A stretch of DNA of 64,000 nucleotides from Tricholoma matsutake (Eukaryota; Basidiomycota; Agaricomycetes; Agaricales; Tricholomataceae): positions 1,364,001 to 1,428,000 of the forward strand of contig AP026539.1 of NCBI GenBank assembly GCA_026075535.2, given 5' to 3'. The notes under the pieces were generated by a model. The model saw only the letters and a program-made list of their open reading frames with translations. It did not search any database and was not told the DNA's origin. Positions 1 to 9,564 of the stretch are shown here, in pieces (the stretch's first letter is position 1; every line of letters starts with the position of its first letter). A program made the position numbers and the translations under genes.

Positions 1-2
1 TA

Positions 3-290
3 CCAGAACAGTGGAAAATACACCCAGTGTTCCACGTGGCACTCCTTTCCCTGTATAAAGAAACTGAGACTCATGGACTGAACTTCCCAGAACCACCGCC
101 TGATCTGATAGAAGGCGAATCGGAGTATGAAGTGGAAGCGATCATCGGACATAAGAAGAAAGGAAGGACCATGCACTTCTTAGTGAAGTGGGTCGGATAC
201 CCGACCTTGGAGAACTCATGGGAACCCGAGGGGAACCTGACTAATGCCAAGAGAATTCTAGGGGCATATAAACAGCGACGACAGCTGTAG
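3..290 (+). CDS. Integrase C-terminus with chromodomain (partial, 5' end outside window)
   Basis: The frame is open from base 3 and ends in TAG at 288-290. It starts inside the integrase C-terminal segment (WKIHPVFHVALL), which is typical of Ty3/gypsy polyproteins. It then gives a chromodomain with the aromatic-cage pattern: YEVEAIIGHKKK, then FLVKWVGYP, then NSWEPEGNL. In chromoviruses this domain is thought to guide integration to particular chromatin. The visible stretch has no stop or frameshift, so this part of pol looks recent or selected, in contrast to the reading frame downstream. The real start codon lies upstream of the window; the ATG at 27 is internal. Confidence 0.9.
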   Translation, partial: PEQWKIHPVFHVALLSLYKETETHGLNFPEPPPDLIEGESEYEVEAIIGHKKKGRTMHFLVKWVGYPTLENSWEPEGNLTNAKRILGAYKQRRQL

Positions 291-322
291 AACCTCTAAG
301 ACCAGAAAATCCCCACCTAACC

Positions 323-1048
323 ATGGCAGAACAGACACCCATAATATCCCCCAAATGATGATTCACCAAACAGTTCCTACAAAACCCAGCAAATGCCAAA
401 ACCCTCCGCACCCACCTTGCCCATGACCCTTCAAAATACCACCTTGCGAGAATGTGTTTCTACTACCAAAGCACGATTGATCGAATGAAACGCAACCTGG
501 AAGAAGCGATGAACAACGCTGACGCCCTCAGAATTGAACAAGCGATCCAAGACATAGCTATGCCATGGTCAGACAGACAGAAGGCAGTTGAAAGAAACCC
601 TCACACCCCCATAGATCAGAACCGACAATGACTGACCTCACCCTTGCCTTACAATGGGCAGAAAAACAAAAACAAACCACGAACTGCCTCTGGAAACACC
701 TCCCCCTCTACGAACAACCAGATGACCAGACCTTTAGAAGTCATCAACCTTATGACACCCGAACCCGAACCATGATCAACCCAACCACCTTGGTCCCCTC
801 CGCACATGAGGAACACCAGATGCTTCATTTGCCACCAGATCGGGCACTTCAGCCTGATCTGCCAAAGACATATCTGCAAGCACTGCAAGCAATGAGGCCC
901 TGGACATTACAGCCCTGACTGCCCGATGAGGCAGCAGAAGGAACGAGAGGAAGAGCAGAGGTGATGGGACTTCCTTGAATCGGGGTACGATGATTTCGAC
1001 GACAATGCGATGGGGAATATGACCAGAGAACCATATGGGAGAACCTAG
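323..1048 (+). pseudogene. Second reading frame downstream of integrase, with CCHC zinc knuckle, broken by TGA codons
   Basis: A single frame from the ATG at 323 to the TAG at 1046-1048 is interrupted only by TGA codons, at 356, 359, 629, 773, 893 and 962. It starts MAEQTPIISPK and includes a basic helical-looking stretch (RMKRNLEEAMNNADALRIEQ). It then has a canonical CCHC knuckle, CFICHQIGHFSLIC, followed by a second cysteine/histidine cluster (CKHCKQ, then GHYSPDC) split by one TGA. It ends in an acidic tail (SGYDDFDDNAMGN). Such knuckles normally sit in Gag upstream of pol; here the frame lies between the chromodomain and the 3' LTR. It may be an accessory gag-like protein. It could also be a rearranged gag, but nothing of the kind is seen in the other gypsy copies here. 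Confidence 0.6.
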
Positions 1049-1083
1049 GGGAAAGCAGATAGTAATTTGAAGTCAGTGACTTT

Positions 1084-1102
1084 GAAGATAGAAGGGAGGT
1101 GA
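1084..1102 (+). other. Polypurine tract of the gypsy element
   Basis: GAAGATAGAAGGGAGGTGA abuts the LTR start, the expected site of plus-strand priming in reverse transcription. Confidence 0.7.
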
Positions 1103-1673
1103 TGTTATGATTTTGTTATCGTAACCCAGGATGACCAGACGTACGCTGGCAAGACCGGGTACTACATCGGACCCTGGACATTGGATCCGTGATGTTGGAT
1201 GCCTCATGCTAGGCATGAGGCTTATTGTTCTATTGTTCTTTCTATTATTACTTGACAAGGATCTCGTATTCCGATTGGATGATAGACATCTCTGAACCAT
1301 ATATAAGCTACAGTAATACTGCCTGTATTCCTTAGCTTGACCTAATTCAACCAACGGTCTTAGACTCAACCAGAACACTCGACAGTCTAGAAAGTCTCTA
1401 GCTGTGATCAACCCGAACTTGACAGTTGGAAAGCCTCCAACTGTGATACACAAACCAACGGTCTACTCAGAAAGCATCTGAGTACGGATAACCGTGTCGA
1501 CTTAGGAAGCACCAAGTCCTGAACAGAACCCAAATATGATCAGGCTGAGTTAAGACCTATAGTCTTAACAGTACCTGTTTTGGCAGTGTCACAGGTATCC
1601 ATGGTTATTTGAGTCACCGGCCATGGAAGATGCCAGATATCGATCATCATGAGAAACAATGACAAAATCATCA
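1103..1673 (+). repeat. 3' LTR of the gypsy chromovirus (571 bp)
   Basis: It begins TGTTATGATTTTGT directly after a purine tract and ends ACAAAATCATCA, giving short inverted termini of the TG..CA type. A TATA box (CATATATAAG) lies near 1298. The matching 5' LTR is off the window, so the end was set by the terminal inverted motif. Confidence 0.75.
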
Positions 1674-2990
1674 TCTGTAAGTATTTTTACTTTCTTTTTT
1701 CACAACTAATAGTTTTTTAGGTCCTACTCCAGCGACATGAAGTGCATGAAACCAGCCCAAATGACTTTTATTGTTGTTTGGGCCCCAGGTAAGTTGTTCT
1801 TTTGTTTTCCTTTACTCATCTAACTTCATTTTCATTGTTTACAGGTTTTAACTTACAACGACCTGACTACCACAACAATGATGATGATGACAGCCACCAC
1901 CACCCCTACCACAGCACCACAGCACCCCCAACTGCCGCTGTGAGCAACTGCTCATGGGGTGGAAATGGGGAGCAACAAGATGGGATAGGAGGATGAGGAC
2001 GAGGCATGAGCTCTGATGATGTGTAGATACACGTTGTTTGGGGGCACACCATGCCGAATGAACAAACAGCACATGGGGATAGGATGGGATGGGATACAAG
2101 GATAAGGCACAGGCCCAAATGACATGTAGATATGTGTCATTTGGGCCACAGGTATTTTTTCTTTCTGTTCCTTTCTTGTTTTCTTCATTAAAGTTACTTC
2201 TATTCTTATTATTTACAGGTTTTGTCTCACAACGATATGACCACCCCAACGAATACATGGTAAGTTTTTTTCCTTTCATTTCCCTGTCACTAACTGAAAC
2301 GACTTTAGGTAGTGATTTTACCATTGACAATGACGACTGGCACCCCCTGACCCACCCCCACCACTGCCATGAGCCCCTGCTCGTGGGGTGGTTAGGTGGT
2401 AGCAAGGACCATACACCCACGATACGCCCATGACAGCAGCACCCCCAACTACAGCCACGAGCAACTGCTCACGGGGTGGAAATGGGGAGCAACAATGGGA
2501 CGAGGATGGGGATGGGGACAGGGAAGATGAGCCAGCCACCACCAGCTGCAATGGGAGCAGCGGCAACAGCAGCAGCAACGAGGAGCCACCACCACCACCA
2601 CCACCACCACCACCACCACCATGGGCCGACAAGGGGAGGACAATGACGGGGAGTGGGACAACAACATCGAGATGGTGGGACAGGCAGACGAGAATGGGGA
2701 GGGCCAGATGACAGGCACAAGGACGAGGAGAGGCACCCACCACAACAGTGGGAAGGGGAGGGGAACAATGATGATGACAACGCACCAGTGGGGAGGGTGG
2801 GGCCAACAGGATGGCAGGGAGGACAGGGAGGACACGACAGAACTACAACAACAATAGGGTGATGATGCCCACATCACAACCCCCTCCCCTGCATTTTGCG
2901 TGGGGGTGGGGTTTTCTCTTTTTAGTATTCTATACAATTATTAAATAAATAAATCCCTCCATCTCTCATCTTGAGCGGGGGTGTCTTTTT
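1674..2990 (+). repeat. Hairpin/intron-like repeat module, locus A
   Basis: This stretch has no convincing protein-coding gene; its open frames follow simple CCA, GGA and CAG repeats. It contains four intron-like segments at 1677-1720, 1789-1844, 2152-2218 and 2260-2308. They have GTAAGT or GTATTT donors, mostly CTAAC/CTAAT branch-like motifs, T-rich tracts and TAG/CAG acceptors. Two related units follow acceptors (GGTTTTAACTTACAACGACC at 1845 and GGTTTTGTCTCACAACGATA at 2219). Three GAGC..GCTC hairpins lie at about 1941, 2369 and 2457. GGCCCAAA/TTTGGGCC inverted repeats precede two donors. A stem-loop with CCCC/GGGG arms lies at 2877-2912, followed by an AT-rich tail. The same parts recur inside hAT-like elements at 10861-12199, 30178-31690 and 56625-57529. 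Confidence 0.6.
2586..2622 (+). repeat. (CCA)n microsatellite
   Basis: About twelve uninterrupted CCA units inside the repeat module; the poly-Pro, poly-His and poly-Trp open frames across it are artefacts of the repeat. Confidence 0.95.
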
Positions 2991-3129
2991 TTTTGCATGT
3001 GAATAAGTAACATAAGGCTTGGTATTATTCAAATTGTAGCTTAGGTATGTATATGGGGTGTTAGTCTGACTTAGTCAATATAAATACATGATATTTAACA
3101 ACATAGAACATCAAATACAAGGGGAAAAT

Positions 3130-3297
3130 ATTGTCAAAACCGTGGTGTATATTACATGGTATCACACCTGCAGTGTTTCACGACAGACCGTGGAAAAAAC
3201 CTGTCACCGCGGTTGCGGTGTTAGGACGGGTGCGGTGTTGGCAGGTGCGGGTGCGGTGTGTGAAAGTTTACCCACGGTGTGACCCGTGCTACACCCT
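3130..3297. mobile_element. Possible right end of a hAT-like element
   Basis: The stretch ends ACCCGTGCTACACCCTA, the complement of a TAGGGTGT-type hAT terminus. It holds repeated GGTGCGGTG/CCGCGG motifs like the subterminal repeats of other hAT-like elements in the window. No matching left end or duplication was found; the left end may lie beyond the gypsy element and before the window. Bases 3298-3828 that follow hold no recognisable gene. Confidence 0.3.
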
Positions 3298-3828
3298 AGG
3301 ACTCGAATGTATATCTTTCATCCTCATATCAATTGTCATACCAAACTACCCTCGTGTCCTCGGGCCGGTACTATGGAAGCCTATGGACCACTTTTCTTTC
3401 CTTCGTATATTTTTTTCCTTCCTTAAATACCGTTATGTTACACCTGATACCTCAGTTGATTCTAGACTTATCGTGTCTGACTTTATTAGCATGGGTTATG
3501 ATATGAGGGAGTCGAGCTTAGATTAGATTTGTAAGAACATTCACATTGATACACGTCCAGATGTTCGGGGATTCCAATATTGAGATGTCCTCGAGATGTC
3601 CTCCGTTAACTAAATCTTACTGTTCGAAAAAGAATTAGCGTGAAGGCTGGACTACCTCTAGATCTGCTGCTGACTCAAAAACGTGAGATAGCAAAAGCCG
3701 AGGCCACCGATCTCGATATTTAATAAGTGTGAATAGTTTGTTTAGAACAACGTACGGTAAGGAAGATATCGAAAGAGATTATCTGACAGCGTAATATCGA
3801 TAAGAAAAAACTCCAAGTAAAAAGGAAA
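3298..3828. other. Intergenic, no feature recognised
   Basis: Unique-looking sequence with short open frames only. A 64-90 residue frame covering 3300-3520 shows no recognisable motif. It may hold the 3' untranslated region of the minus-strand gene ending at 3829. Confidence 0.5.
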
Positions 3829-5206
3829 TCAAGATCCGATACATGCCAACACCCTGAACACATCCTCCTGACGCTCCTTGAACGCTCTCAACCTCGTCAT
3901 ACCAAGACTGAGCCCATTAATCCTGTTCGTAAACGCGACCGCCCTCCCTTCAACACTTCTTCGCCCTTCCTCCTCCTCCATCCTCCCCCTTGCATACCCA
4001 ACCCCCTCCTCCAACATCATCTGCACCCTATCCATCCTCGACGGCGGAATATCCTCTCCCCGCTCCGCATGCTTCATCGCCGTCTTGTTATCCTCCGCTT
4101 CGATAGCCTTCGCCTGAGTTCCGATGGCAGCGAGCTCCGACATGAACGGCCTCAGATCACGGGGACAGTCCGCTAACGTGAGTTGTTGCCCGAGAACGCC
4201 AACAATGGAACCTTCGGGAGTTACCGCGTTGGTAGCAACGTCAAGAATGGCATAGGCAACGGAGGCGAAGTATGCACGTTGGGGATCGCGTTTGAGGAGG
4301 GAGCGAAGGGAGGGCTGACGTTCGATTGCATCAGCTAGAGATGCGTACAAGGTCTCGCGTATGAATTCTATAGCCGGAGAGTCTGGTACTAAGATTGTTG
4401 GCGAAGGGGTGCGCGAAGGGAATCGGCCTTTGGAACTTGCGCTATGAGGCGAGAGACTGTCCGGTGAAAGAGGGGGAGGGCGGTGAGATGCAGCTTGTGC
4501 AGGTGTAGGTGAACGTGGTTCGACAGATGGACCGGGGAATGGACGGTGGGATGGATTCGGAGAAGGGCTGGATGAAGGTTCATACATAGGTGGTGGAACA
4601 AAAGAGGCCCTCTTCGCCATAGGTGTACCACCTGCATCAAGAGCGGCTTGCAGATCTGAAGCGTATCTGTCCTGGAATGATCTTCGTTGGCCTACTTCGA
4701 TGGCTACAGCTCGTAGATCTGCTGCGATGCCATGGATGGAAGCGGGCGTAGGCAGAGATATCGGCGCAAGCCCACATATTACGCGTGCAAGATCATGCTG
4801 ATGTTCCGGAAGAAGAGATTGGATAGAAGGCACCGTGCTAGCCCATACACGAAGAAAAGAGGCGAAAGCGGGTGGACAATTATCGGCGGATAGTTCCGTT
4901 GGCTGTGATGTCTTTGCGCTTCGTGGGAGCGGTACAGAAGGTGGATTAGTAGTAGAACGAAGAGCAGCAAAGTATAGACATAATGCAGGACCTGATGAGA
5001 ACATTGATTGTTATTTAAAACGGCAAACAAATACGCAAGGTACCGATCAAACACATACCTGTTATCATAAGGTCCCCCTCTGCGCTGCTAAGCACATCTG
5101 CATCAAGAAGACGTTCAGCTTTTGCTTGTGTTAGTGACGATTTGAGATAGCTATGGAAGCTATCCTGAATGATCTGCTCAGATAGTTGATTGTTAGTTCT
5201 GGACAT
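3829..5206 (-). CDS. Conserved-looking hypothetical protein, two exons
   Basis: Exons are 5206-5059 and 4991-3829. The 67-bp intron (4992-5058) has a GTATGT donor and a CAG acceptor and joins in phase (..LMITG/PALCLYFAALRS..). The start is the ATG of MSRTNNQLSEQ at 5206. The product is about 436 residues. It has an N-terminal helical part, then a helical domain (PPAFASFLRVWASTVPSIQ), a proline/serine-rich linker near residues 185-250, and a charged C-terminal helical region (RMDRVQMMLEEGVGYARGRMEEEE). No catalytic motif, signal peptide or membrane segment is seen. Even length and clean splicing mark it as a real gene. Function unknown. Confidence 0.8.
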
Positions 5207-6271
5207 GATGGTTTCAACCAAGTTCTTACTTCTGTGCATGACGAATTCCGGGTTGAGGCTGTGCATTAGCCACATGCACAGCCATGACTTGGAGAATCCG
5301 ATTCACCACTTCCTTTTCATGTCCGATATGTAGCTGGGCGAGGATATGTCGACTGGGAGTCTACGTAGACTCGGGGTATAGAGTAGACATCAAGAAACGG
5401 TGCCTTTGGTGATTTGATGCCATATACATAATATCACTTGGGCTATGTGCAAATCCGAACTGCCGGGGCTGGGGCCCTGCACATCACTAAGATTGATCGG
5501 CTATCATAGAATAGGAATATACACAAAAGCAGAGTTTGCAAAGTCTCACAGACTCTCACAGACTCTCACTGCTTCTCTGCATAGCATACCTGTCCACAGG
5601 CAACTTTCCACCAGCCGGAGCTTGATCCTGTAATAATGAACACTGTTTTGCTTTCGCAAGAAAGAATCTTCCATTTCATGTGGTTATTGCAAGTTCTTCT
5701 GACATCATTCTTGTGCAGCCAGCCAATGCAGGGCCCTATAAACTACAACTGTGTCAGAGGATGGCCAGTGAGACAATGTGAGCCTTACACTCAGTCATCA
5801 CACCATCTTCGGTATGTTTACCCCTAACATGGCTGGACCAAAACCAGGGAAGGTTCTTGTTCCTCATGCTGATATCATAGATCAATGTACTTGCTTTACA
5901 CCTACAATCCGACCCCCTAAAAAAAACAGATCACATGATTTTCTTGTCACATGTAAAGATCTTCAGATCTTATCTCTGGTGTATATTTAGAGGCTCGTGT
6001 TTGAATATTCTAAGTGCGGCAAGTTCAGGATCATTTATTAAGTCAATCCAAGTACATAGCATTTGTATTGGAGTCTTTCCAAGTGCACTGGCTCAACCTC
6101 CATCACCTCCTGGTCACTCAACCACTGCCATCATATCAGAGAAGCAGCACTTGAGCACATTCTTCTGCTTCTCTGAATAAAATACCTGGAACAAACTAAT
6201 ATAAGCATGAAGTTGGAGTGGCCCATCAACATTGATCATCAATTGAATCATTGAAGTGATGTTAGATGGGT
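5207..6271. other. Intergenic region without a recognisable gene
   Basis: Short open frames on both strands lack motifs and splice logic. A short tandem repeat (CTCACAGA units) lies near 5541-5570. The first 200 bases probably include the promoter of the minus-strand gene starting at 5206. Confidence 0.5.
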
Positions 6272-6830
6272 TTAAGCTTTTTGATGGAGAAAGACAACAC
6301 TTACGTGTTCAACACCTTCACCATCATCATTATCATCATAATCCTCACTGTTATACTCTGCATGATCCTGATCCTTAATGATATCTTGTTTTGCAGTGTT
6401 TTCAACAGCTTCTCTCTCTGCTGTTGGATTAGTAGGTGCAGCACTTGGTGGAGGGTCACAGTTGACTTGAGTAGCAGGTTGAACTTGTGTAGCCTGTCTG
6501 ATGACTTCTGAGTCACAGTTCACTCTCTGTGTTCCACATAGATTGTTTTCCACAACTTGAATCTCCACCTCCTCTTCACTCTCCTCCATATCTTTTTCAT
6601 AATGAATTCCTGGCATTTTGTAGCAGGGAGGATATCATTCTCAACAGAGGTTGAAAAAAAAGGATAAATTGTTGAGTGGTGTGTCATCCAAGATCTGATT
6701 GACTCCTCTGACAAGATGTTTGCACAGAAGAAACTGGCTGATAAGATTATGCAGGGCAACTGCAAGTCTGTTGATAAATCTCCATCAGGTATTTGCCCCT
6801 TGGTCAATGTCCTTCTTCATCAAGTTTGGC
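6272..6830 (-). pseudogene. Decayed hypothetical reading frame, acidic C-terminus
   Basis: Reading minus, one frame from about 6800 gives INRLAVALHNLISQFLL and RGVNQILDDTPLNNL. It breaks near 6640, after which another frame starting at 6616 gives a highly acidic stretch (DMEESEEEVEIQVVENN, then NSEDYDDNDDGEGVEHV). A GTAAGT motif follows the acidic part at about 6300, so an intron may be present. No family is recognised. It could be a dead host gene or a transposon-encoded protein. Confidence 0.3.
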
Positions 6831-6880
6831 CAGCTGTTCAGCACATCCTTTCATTTTTTTGTGTTTTTTTAGCTAAGGCA

Positions 6881-7046
6881 TAGCATGAGGGCACCTATGG
6901 GTGACCCAGATCTGAACTCATGAGTATTCTTGTCTAGAAAGCCCTTACTCAGATCTGCAAGTGTAAAACTAATGAGTATGCAAGTACTTGTAGGTATATG
7001 GGTAGGGACAAGCACTCACATGTAACTCATGGGTACCTGTATGCTA
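6881..7046. mobile_element. Possible small MITE
   Basis: The ends look inverted: left TAGCATGAGGGCACC and right GGTACCTGTATGCTA. The body is rich in ACTCATGAGT/ACTCATGGGT motifs, as in the hAT-like elements elsewhere. No 8-bp duplication is visible, so it is either old or a chance match. Confidence 0.35.
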
Positions 7047-7126
7047 TTTGATGCAAGTAGATAGAATATACTACAATATTACAAGTTAGGTTACTATCTG
7101 AGTGTGCTGATAACTGAGTTAGGTAT

Positions 7127-7445
7127 TGTAGCACTGTAATTCAGTAATGCCTTGACAGTTACTCTCATAAACTCAGATTCTACACTGTGTATGGTATATC
7201 CACACTGTCCCAGAAGCACTAGTTAGATTGTGCAGCCATTATTTTATAACAACCACCCTTCCTCCACCTTCCTCTCAAAAGCCCATAGCATCATAACTCA
7301 ATAATTCTGTGACAGTTTCATTTGTAAACTTGCATTATATTTTATCCAGTATAGTATATCTACACTATCCCGAATGCACTAGTAAAATGGTGCAGCCATT
7401 ATTTTATATCAGCCATTCCTTCCTCCTCATCCCTCTCAAAACCTT
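7127..7445. repeat. Diverged tandem duplication, period about 157-160 bp
   Basis: Two units align over their length; each contains GTGCAGCCATTATTTTATA (at about 7230 and 7390) and ends in a pyrimidine-rich CCTTCCTCC..CTCTCAAAA stretch. The copia element inserted just downstream, at 7456. Confidence 0.7.
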
Positions 7446-7455
7446 GCCACACTAT

Positions 7456-7640
7456 TATTGGTGTTTATAATTGCTCAAGAAAGGGGGGGCTTATCATTGC
7501 ACATGGTGAGAGTCAAAGCAAGACCTAGATGTCTTGTATACTCCTATTGCAGTATTGATGCATACTATGATCTATATATAGCATGTACTAATAATAGAGT
7601 TATTTACTTGGACTGCACATGGCTTGCCTGTATCCCAACA
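7456..7640 (-). repeat. Copia 3' LTR (185 bp)
   Basis: On the minus strand it begins TGTTGGGATACAGGC and ends ..AACACCAATA. It differs from the partner LTR at only a few positions. Confidence 0.9.
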
Positions 7641-7653
7641 CTCCCCCTCAAGC
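7641..7653 (-). other. Copia polypurine tract
   Basis: On the minus strand TTGAGGGGGAG lies directly before the 3' LTR start TGTTGGG, a standard copia arrangement. Confidence 0.8.
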
Positions 7654-9095
7654 CTACCACAGTTTGAGTACAGGGGAATGATTACTCCATCCAGGTGCAT
7701 CAAAACCTCTGTGTGGTGGAAAACCCTGTGGGAAAAACCTATCCACACGCAAGGAAAGCTACTGGGTTTCTAATGCATTGACTGGGTGTCTCTATCTTCT
7801 CTATGTTGAGTAAATTTTGGCTTCAGTAGAGCTTTAGTTAATACATCTGCCATTTGCTCTGGATCATGACAGTTCTGTATATCAAGAACTTTTTCATTCA
7901 TGAGGTCCCTGACCCAGTGATGGTGTAGAGTGATGTGCTTTGACCATTGATGGAATTGTTGGTTGTGTGTTAATACTACAGACCTTTCATTGTCTCCATA
8001 AATAATGGTTGGGTTTTCTTGAATAAATCTGAGTTCACCATATAGATTTCTGAGCCATGTTGCTCACATCCAGCCTGCAAGAGAGCTACATATTCTGCCT
8101 CCATAGGTGACAAGGCTATGATTGTTTGTTTCTTTGATTTCCAGGTCACTGCTCCTCCCACTGTTAGGAAACATATCACATTGTGGACTTGTGGTCATCT
8201 GCATTTGAAAAGGCAGCATCTGCATACCTATAGAAGAGGTTATTTTCTCCAGTCACATCCTGAGATGTGCGGTAAGTTATCCCAAGAGTTTTTGTACCTG
8301 AAAGGTACCTGAGTATCCACTTTAATGCACCATAATGTTGGAGACCTGGGTTGGTGGTGTAGGCAGCCAATTTATTTATGGTGTATGAGATATCCGGTCT
8401 TGTAGAGTTTGCAATAAACTGTAGACTTCCCAATAATTTTGCATATGAATTACTTTGGTTGGGTTTATTGTGATCCAGATTTGGTCCTAGCTTAATATTT
8501 GGATCAATAGGTATACCAACAGGGTTTGCATTGGCCATCCCCTCCTTGAGGAGTATATTCTCAATATATTTCTGTTGAGAAATAGTCACAGAATTGCTGG
8601 TATGATTTATTTCTACACCAACAATCTTGCTTGGTTTCCCAAGGTCTGTAACTTGCCATTCTGAGTGTAACACATTCTTCATATGTTCCATCATCATGTC
8701 TGACAATGCAAAGAGAAGCAAGTTGTCAACCCAGATGGCCATAATTCCAATGTCATCTCCATCCCATCAAATGTAAATGCAAGAATCCATGAGTAAGCAT
8801 TTGTAGCCATGAGACTTGTCAAGCCAATGTCAAGCTGCTTATTCCACTCTCTCCCAGCCTGTTTTAAGCTGTAGAGAGTCTTGACCAGCCACAGACTTGG
8901 TCTGTTTCATCCTCGCATCTCTCAGGTTGATGCATATAAATTTCTTCTTGTAAAATGCTGTTCAGGTAAGCCCCCCTGACATCCATCTGTTGTAGTTGGA
9001 GTTTCTTTATTGGTACAAGGGCTAGAATTGTGGGCAACATATCCATCCTAACAACAGGTGAATAAGCTTCCATATACTCATAACCTGGCTGCTGT

Positions 9096-9529
9096 TATAA
9101 GGGCAACCTCAGCCTCTAGCAAAGGGAAATCTGAAGTTAAAATTATACTACATACTACAGGGATTGGGGATGCACCTAGCAAAGGGAAATCCAAAGAGAA
9201 AACTCTAAGGATCCCTTTGCCAATGCCCAGTATATGTGAAGACAACAAAAATCAAATAATAACCTAAAAATAGAAAAGGCGGAGATAGGCAGATCAAGGC
9301 CACCGAATGACATCATACCAAGGGGTAGATGTCAGAAGGGGTGCTCTGCCTCTAAATATAAAACTGTCAACATGCACAAACATGATAGAAAGGGAAATTA
9401 GTAATAAAATCCAGAAAAATCATAGAAAATGAAGAATAGAAGGAAATGAAGTGAGGAAAAATATAGAACAAACATAAAAAATAGGAGAAACACACAGGGC
9501 ACCCCCCTAGTCCCCCTAGTCCCCTTACA
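9096..9529 (-). repeat. Gypsy copy 1, 3' LTR (434 bp)
   Basis: On the minus strand it begins TGTAAGGGGACTAGGGGG and ends TTGCCCTTATA. Same family as LTRs at 16042, 46653 and 52851. Confidence 0.92.
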
Positions 9530-9545
9530 TCACCCCCTCTCTAAG
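9530..9545 (-). other. Gypsy polypurine tract
   Basis: On the minus strand TTAGAGAGGGGGTGA abuts the LTR start; the same tract lies at 47090-47105 in copy 2. Confidence 0.8.
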
Positions 9546-9564
9546 ATGCATTGCCCCAATGCAT

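Larger units (their letters stand above)
1..1673 (+). mobile_element. 3' part of a Ty3/gypsy chromovirus, truncated by the window start
   Basis: The order seen is integrase C-terminus with chromodomain (3-290), a second broken reading frame with a CCHC knuckle (323-1048), a purine-rich tract (about 1084-1102) and an LTR beginning TGTTATGA and ending AATCATCA (1103-1673). Chromodomain, polypurine tract, then LTR is the normal 3' end of a chromovirus. The 5' LTR and any target-site duplication are outside the window. It is a different family from the gypsy copies at 9096-16475 and 46653-53287, because LTR and chromodomain sequences differ. Confidence 0.85.

Noticed and set aside
1103..1673. Pairing this LTR with any other LTR in the window
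   Set aside because: Its sequence does not match the 434-437-bp gypsy LTRs, the copia LTR or the solo LTR; its partner must be upstream of the window.
2318..2862. Several overlapping open frames of 70-162 codons on both strands
   Set aside because: They follow CCA/TGG/GGA simple repeats; products are homopolymer-rich and have no domain, and all six frames are open for the same compositional reason.
6881..7046. Second-choice borders to make this a hAT-like element with an 8-bp duplication
   Set aside because: No offset of the ends gave matching flanks, so it is listed only as a possible MITE.
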